In this document: piece after piece, positions 9,113-22,300 of the stretch
Layout: each line of letters starts with the position of its first letter
Numbering within the stretch: position 1 is the stretch's first letter
IMG/VR virus record: IMGVR_UViG_3300020442_001277
Location: 1-40,381 of that record
Direction: 5' to 3' (one strand)
DNA: 40,381 nucleotides
Source: a virus
Notes under the pieces: model-generated
Databases searched by the model: none
Told to the model about the DNA's origin: nothing
Seen by the model: only the letters and a program-made list of their open reading frames with translations
Program-made: the position numbers and the translations under genes

Positions 9113-10330
9113 TTAGCTTACGATGTTAATTTGACCTTGCATTGCTGCGTGAATTGTACACTGATAATACAGTGTAGCAGGAGCATCCATAGGAACAGTG
9201 AAATACAACACAGAAGTTCCACTACCAGATTGACCTGTAGTGTATGGAGTACCCGATAATCCTTGAGTAGATTGAATTCTAAAAGGATGATTACCACCAG
9301 TGTTATTATCAAAAGCGTATGTCATACCTCTCATTAGATAGAGAGTAGGATCATTTGTTGCAGTTGCAAAACCAGGACCAGTGAATGTGTAATCACTAGC
9401 ACCATTTGCATCTAATTCCCACCAAGTAATAGGACTACGAGTAGGAATCCAGTTAGTCCCATTCCAGAATAATGAGTCACCTTGAACGATACCTGTTACG
9501 TTTGTATCTGTTAAAGCAGCAAATGTTGTAGTAAGAGATCCGCTAAAGTTAATAGTTAAAGTATCACCAGTAACCGATGTCGTAATATTTGTGCCACCAG
9601 CAATAGTTAATGTATCGGTTTGTGAATTTGCAGTGGTAGATCCTGTATCAGCACCAACTGTTTGGAAAACGTTGATAGAACTTACACCTGCGTTATCATC
9701 ACCAGGTACCCAATTAGTTCCATTCCATTTTAAAACTTGATTAGATGTTGGAGCAACAGTTGTAATATCTACATTTGCAAGATCACCAATACCAGAGTAT
9801 TGTGTTAAAAGAGACGCTCTAGTGTCACCAACACCGCCAGCAGTAATATTGATATTTACATATGGTTTATCATCACCATCTACAGTGAAGAAGTAACCAG
9901 GATAACCAGCTGCAGAAGGTGCAGCACCAAGAGATGAATATTCATTTTTAAATTTCACCTTAGTGGGCATATTAATTTCGCCCGTAGCACCATCAAATGT
10001 GCTAGTTATTGAACCTGCAGAAAAAAGAATATCTCCAGTTCCATTTGCAGAAAGTGAAATATTACCATTAGATGAAGAAACAATAGAGTTTCCATTAACA
10101 TCTAATGCAGATGTCAAGTTAGAATAATCACTAGCAGCAAACTGCGAACCATTATATCTTAAGACTTGTCCAGTAGCAGGATTGGTAACATTTACAGTTA
10201 AAGTGCTACCATTACCTAACGCTGAATAAATCTCATTAAAATTATCATTGATCTTATCGCCACCAACACGAAGAGTATCACCTGTGTTATCATTAGCTGA
10301 GGTTCCAAGACCTAAGGATTGTTTAGCCAT
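9113..10330 (-). CDS. Fibre-like virion protein with C-terminal cupredoxin-like domain
   Basis: 405 aa. The N-terminus (MAKQSLGLGTSANDNTGDTL, then KINDNFNEIYSALG) is the usual opening of fibre or structural proteins in marine T4-like phages. The middle is Ser/Thr/Gly/Asn-rich with tail-fibre phrases such as VLKWNGTNWVPGDD, LTIAGGTNI and LFWNGTNWIPT. The last ~105 residues look like a cupredoxin fold: a strand with GNHPFRIQS (His348), VPMDAPATLYYQ, then CTIHAAMQGQI, placing Cys391, His394 and Met397 in the Cys-x2-His-x2-Met spacing of amicyanin. A late promoter candidate overlaps the stop of the upstream giant gene, 20 nt before this ATG. Probably displayed on the baseplate periphery or a fibre. 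Metal binding is inferred, and the domain may be used only as a scaffold. Confidence 0.87.
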   Translation of the reverse strand: MAKQSLGLGTSANDNTGDTLRVGGDKINDNFNEIYSALGNGSTLTVNVTNPATGQVLRYNGSQFAASDYSNLTSALDVNGNSIVSSSNGNISLSANGTGDILFSAGSITSTFDGATGEINMPTKVKFKNEYSSLGAAPSAAGYPGYFFTVDGDDKPYVNINITAGGVGDTRASLLTQYSGIGDLANVDITTVAPTSNQVLKWNGTNWVPGDDNAGVSSINVFQTVGADTGSTTANSQTDTLTIAGGTNITTSVTGDTLTINFSGSLTTTFAALTDTNVTGIVQGDSLFWNGTNWIPTRSPITWWELDANGASDYTFTGPGFATATNDPTLYLMRGMTYAFDNNTGGNHPFRIQSTQGLSGTPYTTGQSGSGTSVLYFTVPMDAPATLYYQCTIHAAMQGQINIVS

Positions 10331-10350
10331 TACTCGCTACGATTTTTAGT

Positions 10351-10358
10351 TATTTATG
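10351..10358 (-). promoter_or_regulatory. Candidate T4-type late promoter before the 405-aa fibre gene
   Basis: The minus strand reads CATAAATA. It overlaps the TAA stop of the giant gene (10354-10356) and ends 20 nt before the ATG at 10330. It would let downstream genes be expressed independently of the 20-kb upstream transcript. Confidence 0.6.
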
Positions 10359-13300
10359 GGGTTTCTGGGTCTACTAACTCTTCACCGTAAAGTGAAAGGT
10401 CAGGAGGAGTCCAATCATCAGGGACTGAAGTCTCAACCGCCACGCTAGGATTCTGATATCCAGATCCAGATTGACTAATTTCAACTGCAGCAACACCAAC
10501 CAACGCACGAATATTACCATCGAAACCAGAAATGGAGTCAATTCTAACGGTTGGACGTGAAGTATAACCAGATCCACCACCTGTTACCTGTACTTTATCA
10601 ATAAATCCAGATGTCAAGGTTGCTTGTCCTTGAGCACCTTGTCCGAAGACAGATCCAAGATAATCGAATGTAATAAGTGAATTAGAAGATTCAATAACAG
10701 CGACTTCTCTATCATCTGTTTCACCTTGAATATCAATAAAATCACCGATCTCAATAGGTGGAACAACTTCAGCAGCGTCAACGTCTGCCTCAGAACCGAC
10801 ATAAGAGAAGGCAACAAATGTAGATCCAAATCTAGGAATCTCAGAGAAGATAATTCTAGAACCAACGATCTCGAAACCAACACCAGGTTCTTGAATAACA
10901 CCATTTAGAGAAACAATAATGTTGTTCTCAGGTCTAGTAACACTAGACTGAACACCCTCAGTAAGAGTAAGTGAGTAGAACACGTCATTACGCTTAAGGT
11001 TGAAGGACTGTCTCAACGAGTCAAACTCGAACGAGATATCATCCAACTGTCTAAGTTTACCAATATAGAATCCTGTAAATGATGCTCCAAGATCAGGTGC
11101 TTCAGTAAATTGAATCTGATCAGAGAACGCTGTAAATGCGTTAGTAGCACCAGGAGGTTGTAAGATACCATTAACGAAGATCAACATATGACCTGCAGGA
11201 TCTGGGAAGTAAGGAGTTCCGTTTGCAGTGGTAAGTTTGAAGTTAGTTTGAACTCCATCAAATCCTCTGAAGGAACGCTTAACTCTTGCCTTAAGTTCCA
11301 CATTATTTGTGATAGCAGATTTGTAATTATCTCCACCGATAATTCCATCTCTGTTATTCCATGTTCCCTTGATATTACTGAGATATAATCTCTTGTTAAC
11401 ACCAATAGTACGAATATCTTGAATCCTAGCAGATGCTTGACCCGCTACAACAACAGTGGTTGTAATACTTGCGTATCCGTTAGGAATATCACCGATAACA
11501 GCACCGTAATCACCAACAATATCACCATTACCAAATGTTCCTTGTGCAACACTTACGTACAAGAAGTTGTTATCTAAATCAACCTCTGTAATAATACAGT
11601 ATTGTGAAGCATCTGCAACTGCGTTAACAACCTTATAAAGTCTATTTCCTTTGGTAAAGGTATTGTATCCACTGATAATTGAAATACCAAACCTAGTATG
11701 ACCAGAAGAAGCAATCTGATCACCAACTTTAATATCTAATCCAGAGAATTTAACAACATCGAAGTATCTTCTAGAACTTGTAGGATAGATAACAGAGTTA
11801 ACTTCAAATGTTCCCACAAGTGATGCAGTATCAACAGTTAATGAACCACCTGTATTATCAGTGATCGCTGCTTGTGTCTTGAGATATCCAGTTGGGAAAG
11901 CAGATTCACCACTTGTATATCCTTTGAATGGAATATCATTAACAAATTCACCTTTAACATCAATGACATGAATTCTATCTTCGATAGCACTAATTTGAGC
12001 AGTTGTTGAGTTTGCAGAACCAAGAATAGTATCTGTAATTGCCCAAGTTCCACCTGTGACACGAACATCAAGATACTTATAGTTTTCATCTGTATGGAAT
12101 CCATAAACAACACCAGTGATGCTGTTAACACCTTGTTTTTGAACCGTTTCGTTCATAGTGAAAGGACCATCAGTGATGTCACCATCAATTCTAAATCTCT
12201 TGTAAACTTGAACGATTTTACCTTCATTTAAGGTATTAGTTTCAATCTCAGCTAAAGCATCACTTTGAGTTCCATAAGCAAAATCTGCAAAAGAGATTCC
12301 ACCACCGATACCAACAAGTAGATCTCTAACTCCATAAGTTTTAGAAGGAACTTTAATACCCTTAACTTCTTGTAAAGAAGTATAATAAGTGTCAACAGAT
12401 AATTGTTGTTCGATAATATTCAACATATATCTAACACTTCTACCAAGAGTAGTTGTGTTGTAGTTAGTTGCTTGAACTGAATCATAGAAGGCATAGAAAC
12501 CTGCGTTAGGAGATGGTGAAGTTAGTGTACCTGCTAGTGCTTGATTCATGTAAGTTTCAAGCAATCCTAATGCATAAATTTTGATGTTGTATTCAGTATT
12601 TGCGTAGAATATTTGACCACTTACTGCGGTGTAAGGATCAAGAGCACCCTTATTGAGTTTAACACCCCAAACAAATGCCCCAGTGCTACCATCACCTGTC
12701 CAACTTTGAGCACCTGTAGCACTATTAAGAATAATACTTCCTCTAAGAGTAGAGAAACCAAATCCAAATGTAGTTGTAATGTATGCTCTATACCAACCAT
12801 CACCATAAGGAACAACACCATAAGCTTCACCTGTAAGACCACCTTGAGGGGTAAACAGAGAACCAATAACTCCGTTTGTTAAGTTAATATCAAAGAAGAT
12901 ATTTTGCTCACCAGCTGTTCCATCATCAAGAATGATGCCAAATCTAACAGACTGAGAACCTGCTGCTTTAAAGAACGCTGAATATGTAAATGTTTGATCA
13001 TCAACTGCAGTTCCACTAGCACCAGTGTCAAACGATTCTGTACCACTGTCAAATTTAACTGTAGAAGTATCAAAGGTTTCAAAGGAATTTAGAGAGAAAT
13101 CTCTATATGACTGGTGAACACCACCTTGAAGGTTAGGAGCAAATATTTTTTCTGCTGTAGTGGTAAGATCTGGAGCAGCACCAGCATTATTAGTGATATT
13201 GATGCCATTCGCACCACCAAGTTGGAATGACTGCCAATTAGATGCAAATGCCTCAGGATTAGTCCAGAGATTAGTTCCTGATACTTGACCACTAATAGCA

Positions 13301-16300
13301 GATGTAATCAACTTAGCAGATGCTAAAGTTTTAACATTTGCAGGAGCAGTGTGCCAATCATATGCAGAACTCACACCACTTGTAGAAATAGTAGCAGTGG
13401 CGTTAGATGTTTGACCAGTAAGTGTATTAGTTGCAACGAAAGCATTACCACCAAATGCACCAACATAAAGTTTGTTATTCTCAGAATCCCATTCTAATAC
13501 TTCTGCTTCACCAGAATTGTTACTAACAACTATTTCTCCAACAGTGAAGTTACCTGTTATACTTTCAACAGATAATGTATATGCTGTTGTTTCTTTAGTT
13601 ACGTCAGTAATAACTAAGTCATGAACAGTATTATCAACCATTTCATCAATGAAACTGTTGTAAGACCAAGAACTAGAACCAAATTGACTATTAACAATAT
13701 TTTGAATCTCATCCTTATAATAGTTCTTATTATAAAGGATATTCTTGGCAGCACTTCTCATTTCATTCTTGCCTGGTGCAAGAATATTAATAGCGATATC
13801 AATTAAATCACGGAAACGATAGATGACCTGATTAATATCTGTAGGAGTTTCAGAATCTCTATAAGGAGTAACAGTAGCATGTAACGCTCTGTACTGATCT
13901 CCAACTACAGCCTCATTAAGACCATATAACAAATTGTTAAGTGCTTTTTGTCCTAAGAACCTAATTCTTTCGATAGCGTAAATTGTTGGTAACAATTTGT
14001 CATCAATGGTTTGAATATTTCCTGATGTATTAATGAACTCTTCGATAGCACGAATTGTGCTGTTAGTTCCACCAGTTTGTAAATCAGAAATTACGCCAAG
14101 AATAATATTCTTTAACTCAGTTCGACGTGTAGCAACATCTGTATATTGGAATGCCTGATAATTAATACCATTAAGAGTATAAGTAAACTCTGTGGTGGTT
14201 AAACCAGTTGCCTCTTCAGCAAGATAATTTCTGTTGAAGTATAATCTATCAGCAGCAATATTAAAGTCAGCACTTGTAGGAGCAATCGTATCATTAAGAT
14301 TACCAATTAAAGTATCAATGGTTGTTTGAACATTTGCACATAATCCACCATCTTGTGTAATACCCCAATCACCAACAATAATATTATCAGTGTTGTCATA
14401 AGTTAAATTACCATTGATCGCTTGCTTCATGTAGAATCCAATACGCTCATGTGCATAAGCAGACTGCCAAACTTGGAGACGAATATGAATTAGTTCATCA
14501 TTAGTACCAAGATACTGTCTTGCTACTTGATTAGTAAAGAAGTTACCACCAAGTTCGACATCCTTAACAATCTCATTAAGAATTAACAGAAGGTCAGTCT
14601 GACAACGTAATGTTCCATCTCCACTACCATCAGCATTTCTAGGCATCTCTGATGCAAGATCAGGATATCTCTGAAGTAAATCAAACGATGCTTTGTCGAT
14701 AATAGGACCAGTGTTTGCACGAATTAGATTCGCAGCATCTCTATATCTGTATCTTGAATCAACATCAATTTGTTTGGTGTAAACAACATCAGTATTTGCA
14801 TCATGATAATCTACATTGAATGGAACTTGTAAGAATGCATCAACGGTTGCACCAACAAATTCATACAATGGAGAAACTTTAGTAACACTCGCTAAATGAT
14901 CAACAGGTGATGCTAAAGCAGCATTAGAAATTGTATCAGTAAGAATATCAATTAAATTACCAACAGTGTTGTATACATCTGCACAATCTGAAATTGTATA
15001 ATCAAGAACTTTGATTGAATTATTCGTTGAAGAAACAAATGTATGTGTATATTGTTGATTTGCAGGTGAAACACCAACATTAACAGTGAATGTATCTGTA
15101 TCTGCTGCAATAATAGCAAGAACCGCGTTGTAGGCAGGATCTGGATTACCGTCACCAGCGATAGCACGAGGATATGCAGTTTGACGATCATTACTATCTT
15201 GACTGCAAGTAAATGTAAGTGATTCAGTTGCTATTGAAATCCTGTTTGCAGTGGTTAAACCATGACCTGCTGAGGTGATAACCATTTCACCTGTTGCAGC
15301 GTTGTAGGTAACTGCAGTAGGAGTTTTAAATGTGTAGGAAGGATTAGAAGAATCTGTGATTGTTGTATCAGTCTTCTGTGTTAATCCATGATCACCTTGA
15401 ATTGTCCAAAGGGTATTTGTGATGATGTACTGAAGCATATCATCAACTGTTTCATAAACAAATAATGTTTCCTTAACTGCAGGTTCAATGTTTGAAATTT
15501 GAACTGGATTTTGAGTTCTATCAACATAGTAGGATGCAGCATCCCAAATATGATTGTTAGACCCATTACGAAGATCTTGAACGATTGCATTTAATGTGTC
15601 ACGAACATCATCTTCACAGTTAATACCTTCATCAATAATGACTGCATTATCTGCAGCAGAGACAAATGTATGTAAGTAATTACCACCTGTAACAACTGCG
15701 TTTGCTGCAGCAGATACAAAAGTATGAGCATATTGATCTGCCTGAGCAGAAACACCAACGTTAATAGTTACAGTTCCAGTTTGCTTAATTAAAGCACCAG
15801 CAGTTGCAGAAACGAATGTGTGTGCAGATGTGTCACTAGAAGTTCCAATATCAATAGTAAATGTATCAGCATCAACAACGGTTACTTCAACCCACTCACC
15901 TCTGATAGGATCAGTCTGTCTTGGATATGTGTGGTTTGTAGCATTACTATCATAAGCACATGTGAATGTTAATGAATTATCAGCAATTTGAATTCTATTG
16001 CCAGTAGATAATCCATGGTTACCACTTGTGTTAACTGTTAAAATACCTGTTGTAGGAGCATACGCTGCACTACTAATATCTTGTGTAGATGTACCAACTG
16101 CAGTTACATCTAGAGCAGTGTTATATGCAGGATCAGGTTGACCATCGCCTGCAGTTGCACGAGGATAAGTTTTCTGTGCACTGTTACCATCTTGTGTGCA
16201 AGTGAATGTAAATGAATCTGCAGTTAATCTAATTTGTGTTCCAACATTAATTGTATGATTAGCAATCGTCATTACGAATGCACCAGTTGCAGGATCGTAA

Positions 16301-19300
16301 GTTGCATTAGATGGTTGGAAATTAACTAGAGGAGAAGGTCCAACATTAACAGTTAAGTTAGTAGAACTTGAAGATACGATTGGAAGAGCAACATCTTTAG
16401 ATGCAGGATCAGTCACACGAGGATAAGTCTTATTAGCAGTATTCCCGTCCATCGCACAAGTAAATGTGAGAGAATTATCAATAATTTTAAGTCTGTCTTT
16501 CTCAATAGTAATTGCATTATCTAAAGCACTTACAAATGCATGAGTCGTAGTATTTGAAGATACTCCAACATTTACATCAAATGTATTTGCAGATGCATTA
16601 GAAACTGTCAACCATTTACCTGCAACAGGGTCAGTGCTACGAGGATATGGATGATTTGTTGCATTACTATCTTCAGCACATGTAAATGTAATACCACCAA
16701 CTTTAATATTAATTCTTTGACCATTTGTAACACCATGATTAATCTTGGTGATAGTCAATACACCTGTTGCAGGAACATAAGAAGCAGAAGTAGGTTTGAA
16801 TTGTCCACCATTAGTAAATGTGTTACCAGTTACTGTCATAGACAATAGACCAGTAGCAGCATCATATGTTGCATTGGTAGGAGTGAAACGAGTACCTAGA
16901 ACAACAAGTTCTGGATATCTCTGTCTCATTCGATATACAGATTCTTTCTTAATAAAGTCAACGTTAGCGTTAATTAAATCAGCAGCATCATAATATCTTT
17001 GTGATTTACCAACGAAACCTGCAGGTGTTCCTGTCTGTCTAGACGTTGAAAGAATAGCATCATTATTAAAGTCCTCACCTCTTGTAAATCCTTCAGATCC
17101 AGACCAATCTTCTGTAAAGGTTTGTGCATCATCCCCATCAAAGTGAATTAGTAACTTTGTATTAGTATCACCTTGGAATACACCGTTACGAGGTGTAAAT
17201 GGTGCTGTAGAATATCTGACATTATCAGAAAGTCTAAATTCATCAATATGTCCGATAAATGCATTTGCACCTGCATAGTCCGCACCAATTCTAACTGGTT
17301 TAGCAACGTATGTTGAACTATCAGTTCCAGTTCCTACTTCAGTACCGTTAAGATAAATCTTAGTAGTTGTAGATGATCTTTGAACTGCGATGTGATACCA
17401 CTGATTATTATTAAGTGTTGTAGCACCAGATGTAACAAGATCTGAATTATTAACGTTGTATCTAATTTGACCCGCTTCAAGATATAAACGAGATGCCACT
17501 TCATTAGCACCAGATGCTCTCATATCAACAAGTGTATGAGTGCCTGATAATGATGCAGCAGCAGGATTAACGTAAATATCCATTGTGAATGGATTTCCAC
17601 CCCAAGCAAATTCTGCAGAAGAAGGAATAGTTACATAGTCAATAGTGACGTTAGCAGCACCAACGTTAACTGTGACAGTTGTTCCAGTTACAGCAGTGAT
17701 ACTAAGTGCTTGTCCAGATGCAGGATCTGTAGCACGAGGATATGGGTGAGTTGTTTGATTATTATCAGCAGAGCATGTAAATACGATTCCACTATCAGCG
17801 ATAGTAATAGTATTACTGGTTGTTAATGAATGAGATCCAATATTAATTACTAAAAGTCCTGTCTCAGGATCATATGTCGTACCTGCAGCAGCAGTAAAGG
17901 TTCCAGATGCTCCACCACCAGCAGTAATTGCATTAGTAACACCGCTTACAAATGTATGAGTATGATTTGCAGCACCCAGTAAGAGAGATGCTGATCCAAA
18001 CTTCTTAGTTGAAGTATCTAACTGTGCACCATTAGTAAATGCGACTGAATGATAATCTTCACCAGTTGATTGAGTTCTACCAATCTTACCAAGATAGATT
18101 GTGCTTCTTGCTTGGTTATACCCAATAACTTCTGCCTTAGTATCTGTAGTTCTAATTACTTGACCTGCAGAGAAGAATCCATCACCAACTCTATCTTTAA
18201 AAGTTAGTTTTCTAATATATGCTTGCTCACCTGCAATGAAGTCTCCAACATTATTACCATATTCTAGTTTGTAGTTACGGATAAATTCATCTTGTGTTAA
18301 AGCACCTGTTGGATTATCATAAGGAATAATAATATTACTAATCTCTTCATTTGAAGGGAAGTTAGAATCAATAGAAGTTGCATTGTCTCCAAAGTCAACA
18401 ATATTAACTTGAGACTCAGCAATATTATCAAGAACAATATTAGGATATGTCTGAGATGCAATTCTGTTGAAGAGTAATCCAAAGAATGAAGAACCTTCAG
18501 AAATATTAACCTGAGGGATGAACTCTAAAGTTGCAGGATCCTGATAAACTGCAGTTGCAGTAATACGAGCAACTACACCAGAATTTGCAGCAATAATAAC
18601 ATCATTATTTTGAATATTAAAGAGACCTGGTGTTGATTGATATGTACCTGCAGTCTTACTTAAAGTTAACTTATTAGTAACTGCAATGTTAGTTCCGTAA
18701 ACTGGTTGATCCTCTAAATGACCAACAGCAGCAGTTCCATCTTGTCCTCTAGTTACTGTAATTTGTGTATAATTTGAATAGTCAGTTACACTGTTAACTA
18801 ACATAATTTCAGATCCAACTTGAATCTTATCAGTAGCAGAAATCTTACCAGATTCCACAACAGCATCAGTTGCAGATGCAGCACTAATTAAATCAATAGT
18901 AGTTGTAGCAGGACCAATTCCAAACCTAAGATCTGCAAGAGGAGTTTCTTGTCCAGTTTGAAGGTTGATTTGTTCAACGATTGCAGTATCACCTGCAAAG
19001 TTAGTAACTGTCTCACCAAAAGTAAATAAACCAATATTTGTTACAGGTGTTATTGTATCAAGGTTTGAAGCAAATCCAGTAACACTTCCAGTAATAAGTT
19101 CACCTGCAATGAATGTTCCTTCTGAAATGTAACCAGAAACAACGTCACCAACAACCTTAGTAACAATCAATCTAGCAGTAGAAGCAGTACCAACAATAGT
19201 GTTACCAACATAAGGGAAAATACCACTGATGTTAGTAAATGTCATATCGACAGTTGCAATCTGTGTGATATCAACATTCACATACTTAACACTTGCAGGT

Positions 19301-22300
19301 GGTGCAGGTGGTTCAGCAAACACGACAGAATCACCTTGAATTTCAAACGATGAGCCAGGATTTTGAACAACCCCGTTCAAAACAATCATTAATTGATTAG
19401 CGTTCGCAACAACATTTTGTCCGTTAACAGTTAGAGGGAAAGAAATTCTTACACCATCAAATAGATTAGAAATATCATCAAGACGTTGAACAACAGATGT
19501 TAAGATATTCTCAGAAGATGTTAATCGTTTTTGACGGAAGAATACTTCGGTATTATTGAATGTAGAATAAACTGGTTCAACTAAAGCAAAGTTTTGAATA
19601 TTAGGAACAATCGCTTCTCTAGCAAGTTCAACAGACTTAGTTAATTGGAAATCAGTTTCTTTATTTGGAATCTGTCCATATTCATTAAGATTAAGTTCAC
19701 CAAACACCTTAAAGGAAGCAGGATGAACGTTCTTAAGTAAGATGTCTTTCCATTCACCAATAGAGACTGCAGACTTAACAGCATAAGAGAAGTCCTGATA
19801 GTAGTAAGAGTCTTGAATCTTTTGAATAATTTCAGAAGGTTTACCAACATCATCAATAAACTGACCTGTTGTCTTAGTAATAGAACCAATTTCAAGAACA
19901 CCTTTAGCGATGTTTAGATCACTAATAGTACCTGAAGACTTAGAAATAACACCAGTTATCTTTTGTCCTTGAGAGAAGTTACCTGTATAATCTACAATCT
20001 TAATAACTCTAGGACCAACTTGCCAACCATTGTTTGTAGAAACAAAACCTTGTGCAGTTGCAGTTTCAAATGAATCACCTTGATATACAAGTTCACCTTC
20101 AAGGAAGGTAGATGTGATGACATTTGCAGTAGCAGCACCACCGAAAGACTCAGTTAATAATGATTGACGACCATTACCTGAGTTAATGAAACTAATAGAA
20201 TCACCTAATGCAGCGTTTGATGCAGTGATAGCAAGTTTTAATTGATCATCTTCAAGAGAGTTTGCACTACCAGCAATCGCATAATAAGTTGTGGTGCTAT
20301 TTAAACGACCAATAGCGCCTGCTGCTAATGGGAAATCTTGTCCATCATCAGTCTCAGTAACATTTAAAGTAACTTCAGAACCATTTGTAATACCATGTGG
20401 GAATGAGAACTGAAGAAGTCCTAAGTCAACGTTAACAACATAGTTGAAAGAAGATTTAAGATTAACTGATGGTGTGGAAGAATAACCTGCACCTGGATCT
20501 TTAACAAGGATTTGATCTAATCTACCATTTCTAATTGTAGATTCAGCAACAGCACCTGTTCCACCACCACCAGAGATAATAACAGCAGGTGCTTGTGAAT
20601 ATCCAGAACCAGGATCAGTTACAGTAATACTATCCAGAATACTGGTAGCAGTTAACTGAGCGTTGATTGGGAATGTAATCTCAGGACGTAATGTGTAGTC
20701 ATGAGGATAATCATAACCAAAGTTGTTATTCTTAAGATTCTTAATCTTACCAACTTTATCACCTTTAGTGAATACAGATGCACCAGTTCCAGAAGGAGGA
20801 ATAACAACAATTAATTCTGCACCAGAACCAGTTAAACCTGCACCCAAGATGCCATCAATCGCTTCAATATCAATAGTAGCAGTTGTATAATTTTTACCTG
20901 GTGATGTTACCAAGACTTCCTGTATTTGACCAGGAATTGTATTACCCTCATCATCACTTCCATCAGCAACAGTAATCTGAACTAAACCACCTTCTCCATC
21001 ACCACCGATAGGAACACCATTGTATACACCAACAGCATATTCGGTACCTGGTGCGTTAATTTGAACTCGTTCAATTTGTCTTGTTGATGCAATGTTAGTT
21101 ACAACTGGCAATCTGGTATAGAAACCACCTGGATTGATAATACGAATAGTATCAATAGAACCAACAGCTTTTTCAGAACTTGTGCTATAAGTTGTCTGAG
21201 TTATATCTGCGTTGCCCTCAGGTTCATTGAGAAGTAAGAACTTAAATGTATCAGCACCACGAGTGATAGTTGCACCAGAAGTACTTGTAATAGTGAAAGT
21301 TCCAAGATAAGGTGAATCAGTTACATCGAGATAACTACCAGGAACAACAGGAGAATCATCACCTGTTCTAGATGGATCGAAGTAATACGAAATATTTGTA
21401 ATAATACTCTTATCAATCTTCAATTTAACTGTCGGTGTAGGAGCACCTCCTCCACTTACACCAGGAGTTCCAACACGTTCAATAGAGTTGAATGAATATT
21501 CAAGTTTGTATAGATTATCTTTAGAGAATGATAAGTTACCACCAAGCATTGACGAATGACTTAAGTCAAACAAATACTGGTGTCCGTTATACATTTTGAT
21601 AACAGGAGATTTAACAAATACACTAACATTTGCTGCAGTAGTAGCAGGATCTGTTAAAGCAGCAGTTGGGAGTCTATATGTAAATTCAAGAGGACTGATA
21701 ACTGTATCTACAGGGAAAGCACCATCATATTCATCATACGAAGTAGCACCAATAGTTTGTGTTGGATTACCATCAACTTGAATCATTTCACCAGCAGACA
21801 AATAATGTCTTGTGCCAGTAATTACATAAACTTCATCACTATTAGCAACTGCAGTTACTTGCAATCTCTTAGACAAATTAGCGACAAGAGTGATTTTTAA
21901 TACACCAGTAAGATTAGTAATTTGTGCAGTTGTATATGCAGCGTTGAAACTAATATCTGAAGAAGTAATTTGAACAACAGAACCAACAATGAATGGAGAA
22001 GAACCAGATACTTCATCGATTCTGATTGAATAATCATCGTCACTATGAGGTTTAAATCTAGCCAATTCATCTAAATTATTAGAACCACCCTCAGGATGAT
22101 TATAATCATTCAAATCAATGTTAAATGTACCAGGAGTTGTATTATTAACTTGTGGGAATGTATATCCAACAATTTCATTGATATCTACAGGAATAGGTCC
22201 GACAATATTATAAGAAGATTGCTCATTAAATTGTTCAGTAAGTAACTGACCTGTATTTGTATCATTAGTCCAAGTATTATTGTTTACAGCAAGATAAATT

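Noticed and set aside
15100-17900. Diversity-generating retroelement target
   Set aside because: The repeats are ordinary diverged protein modules; no reverse transcriptase, template repeat pair or adenine-specific pattern was seen in the window.
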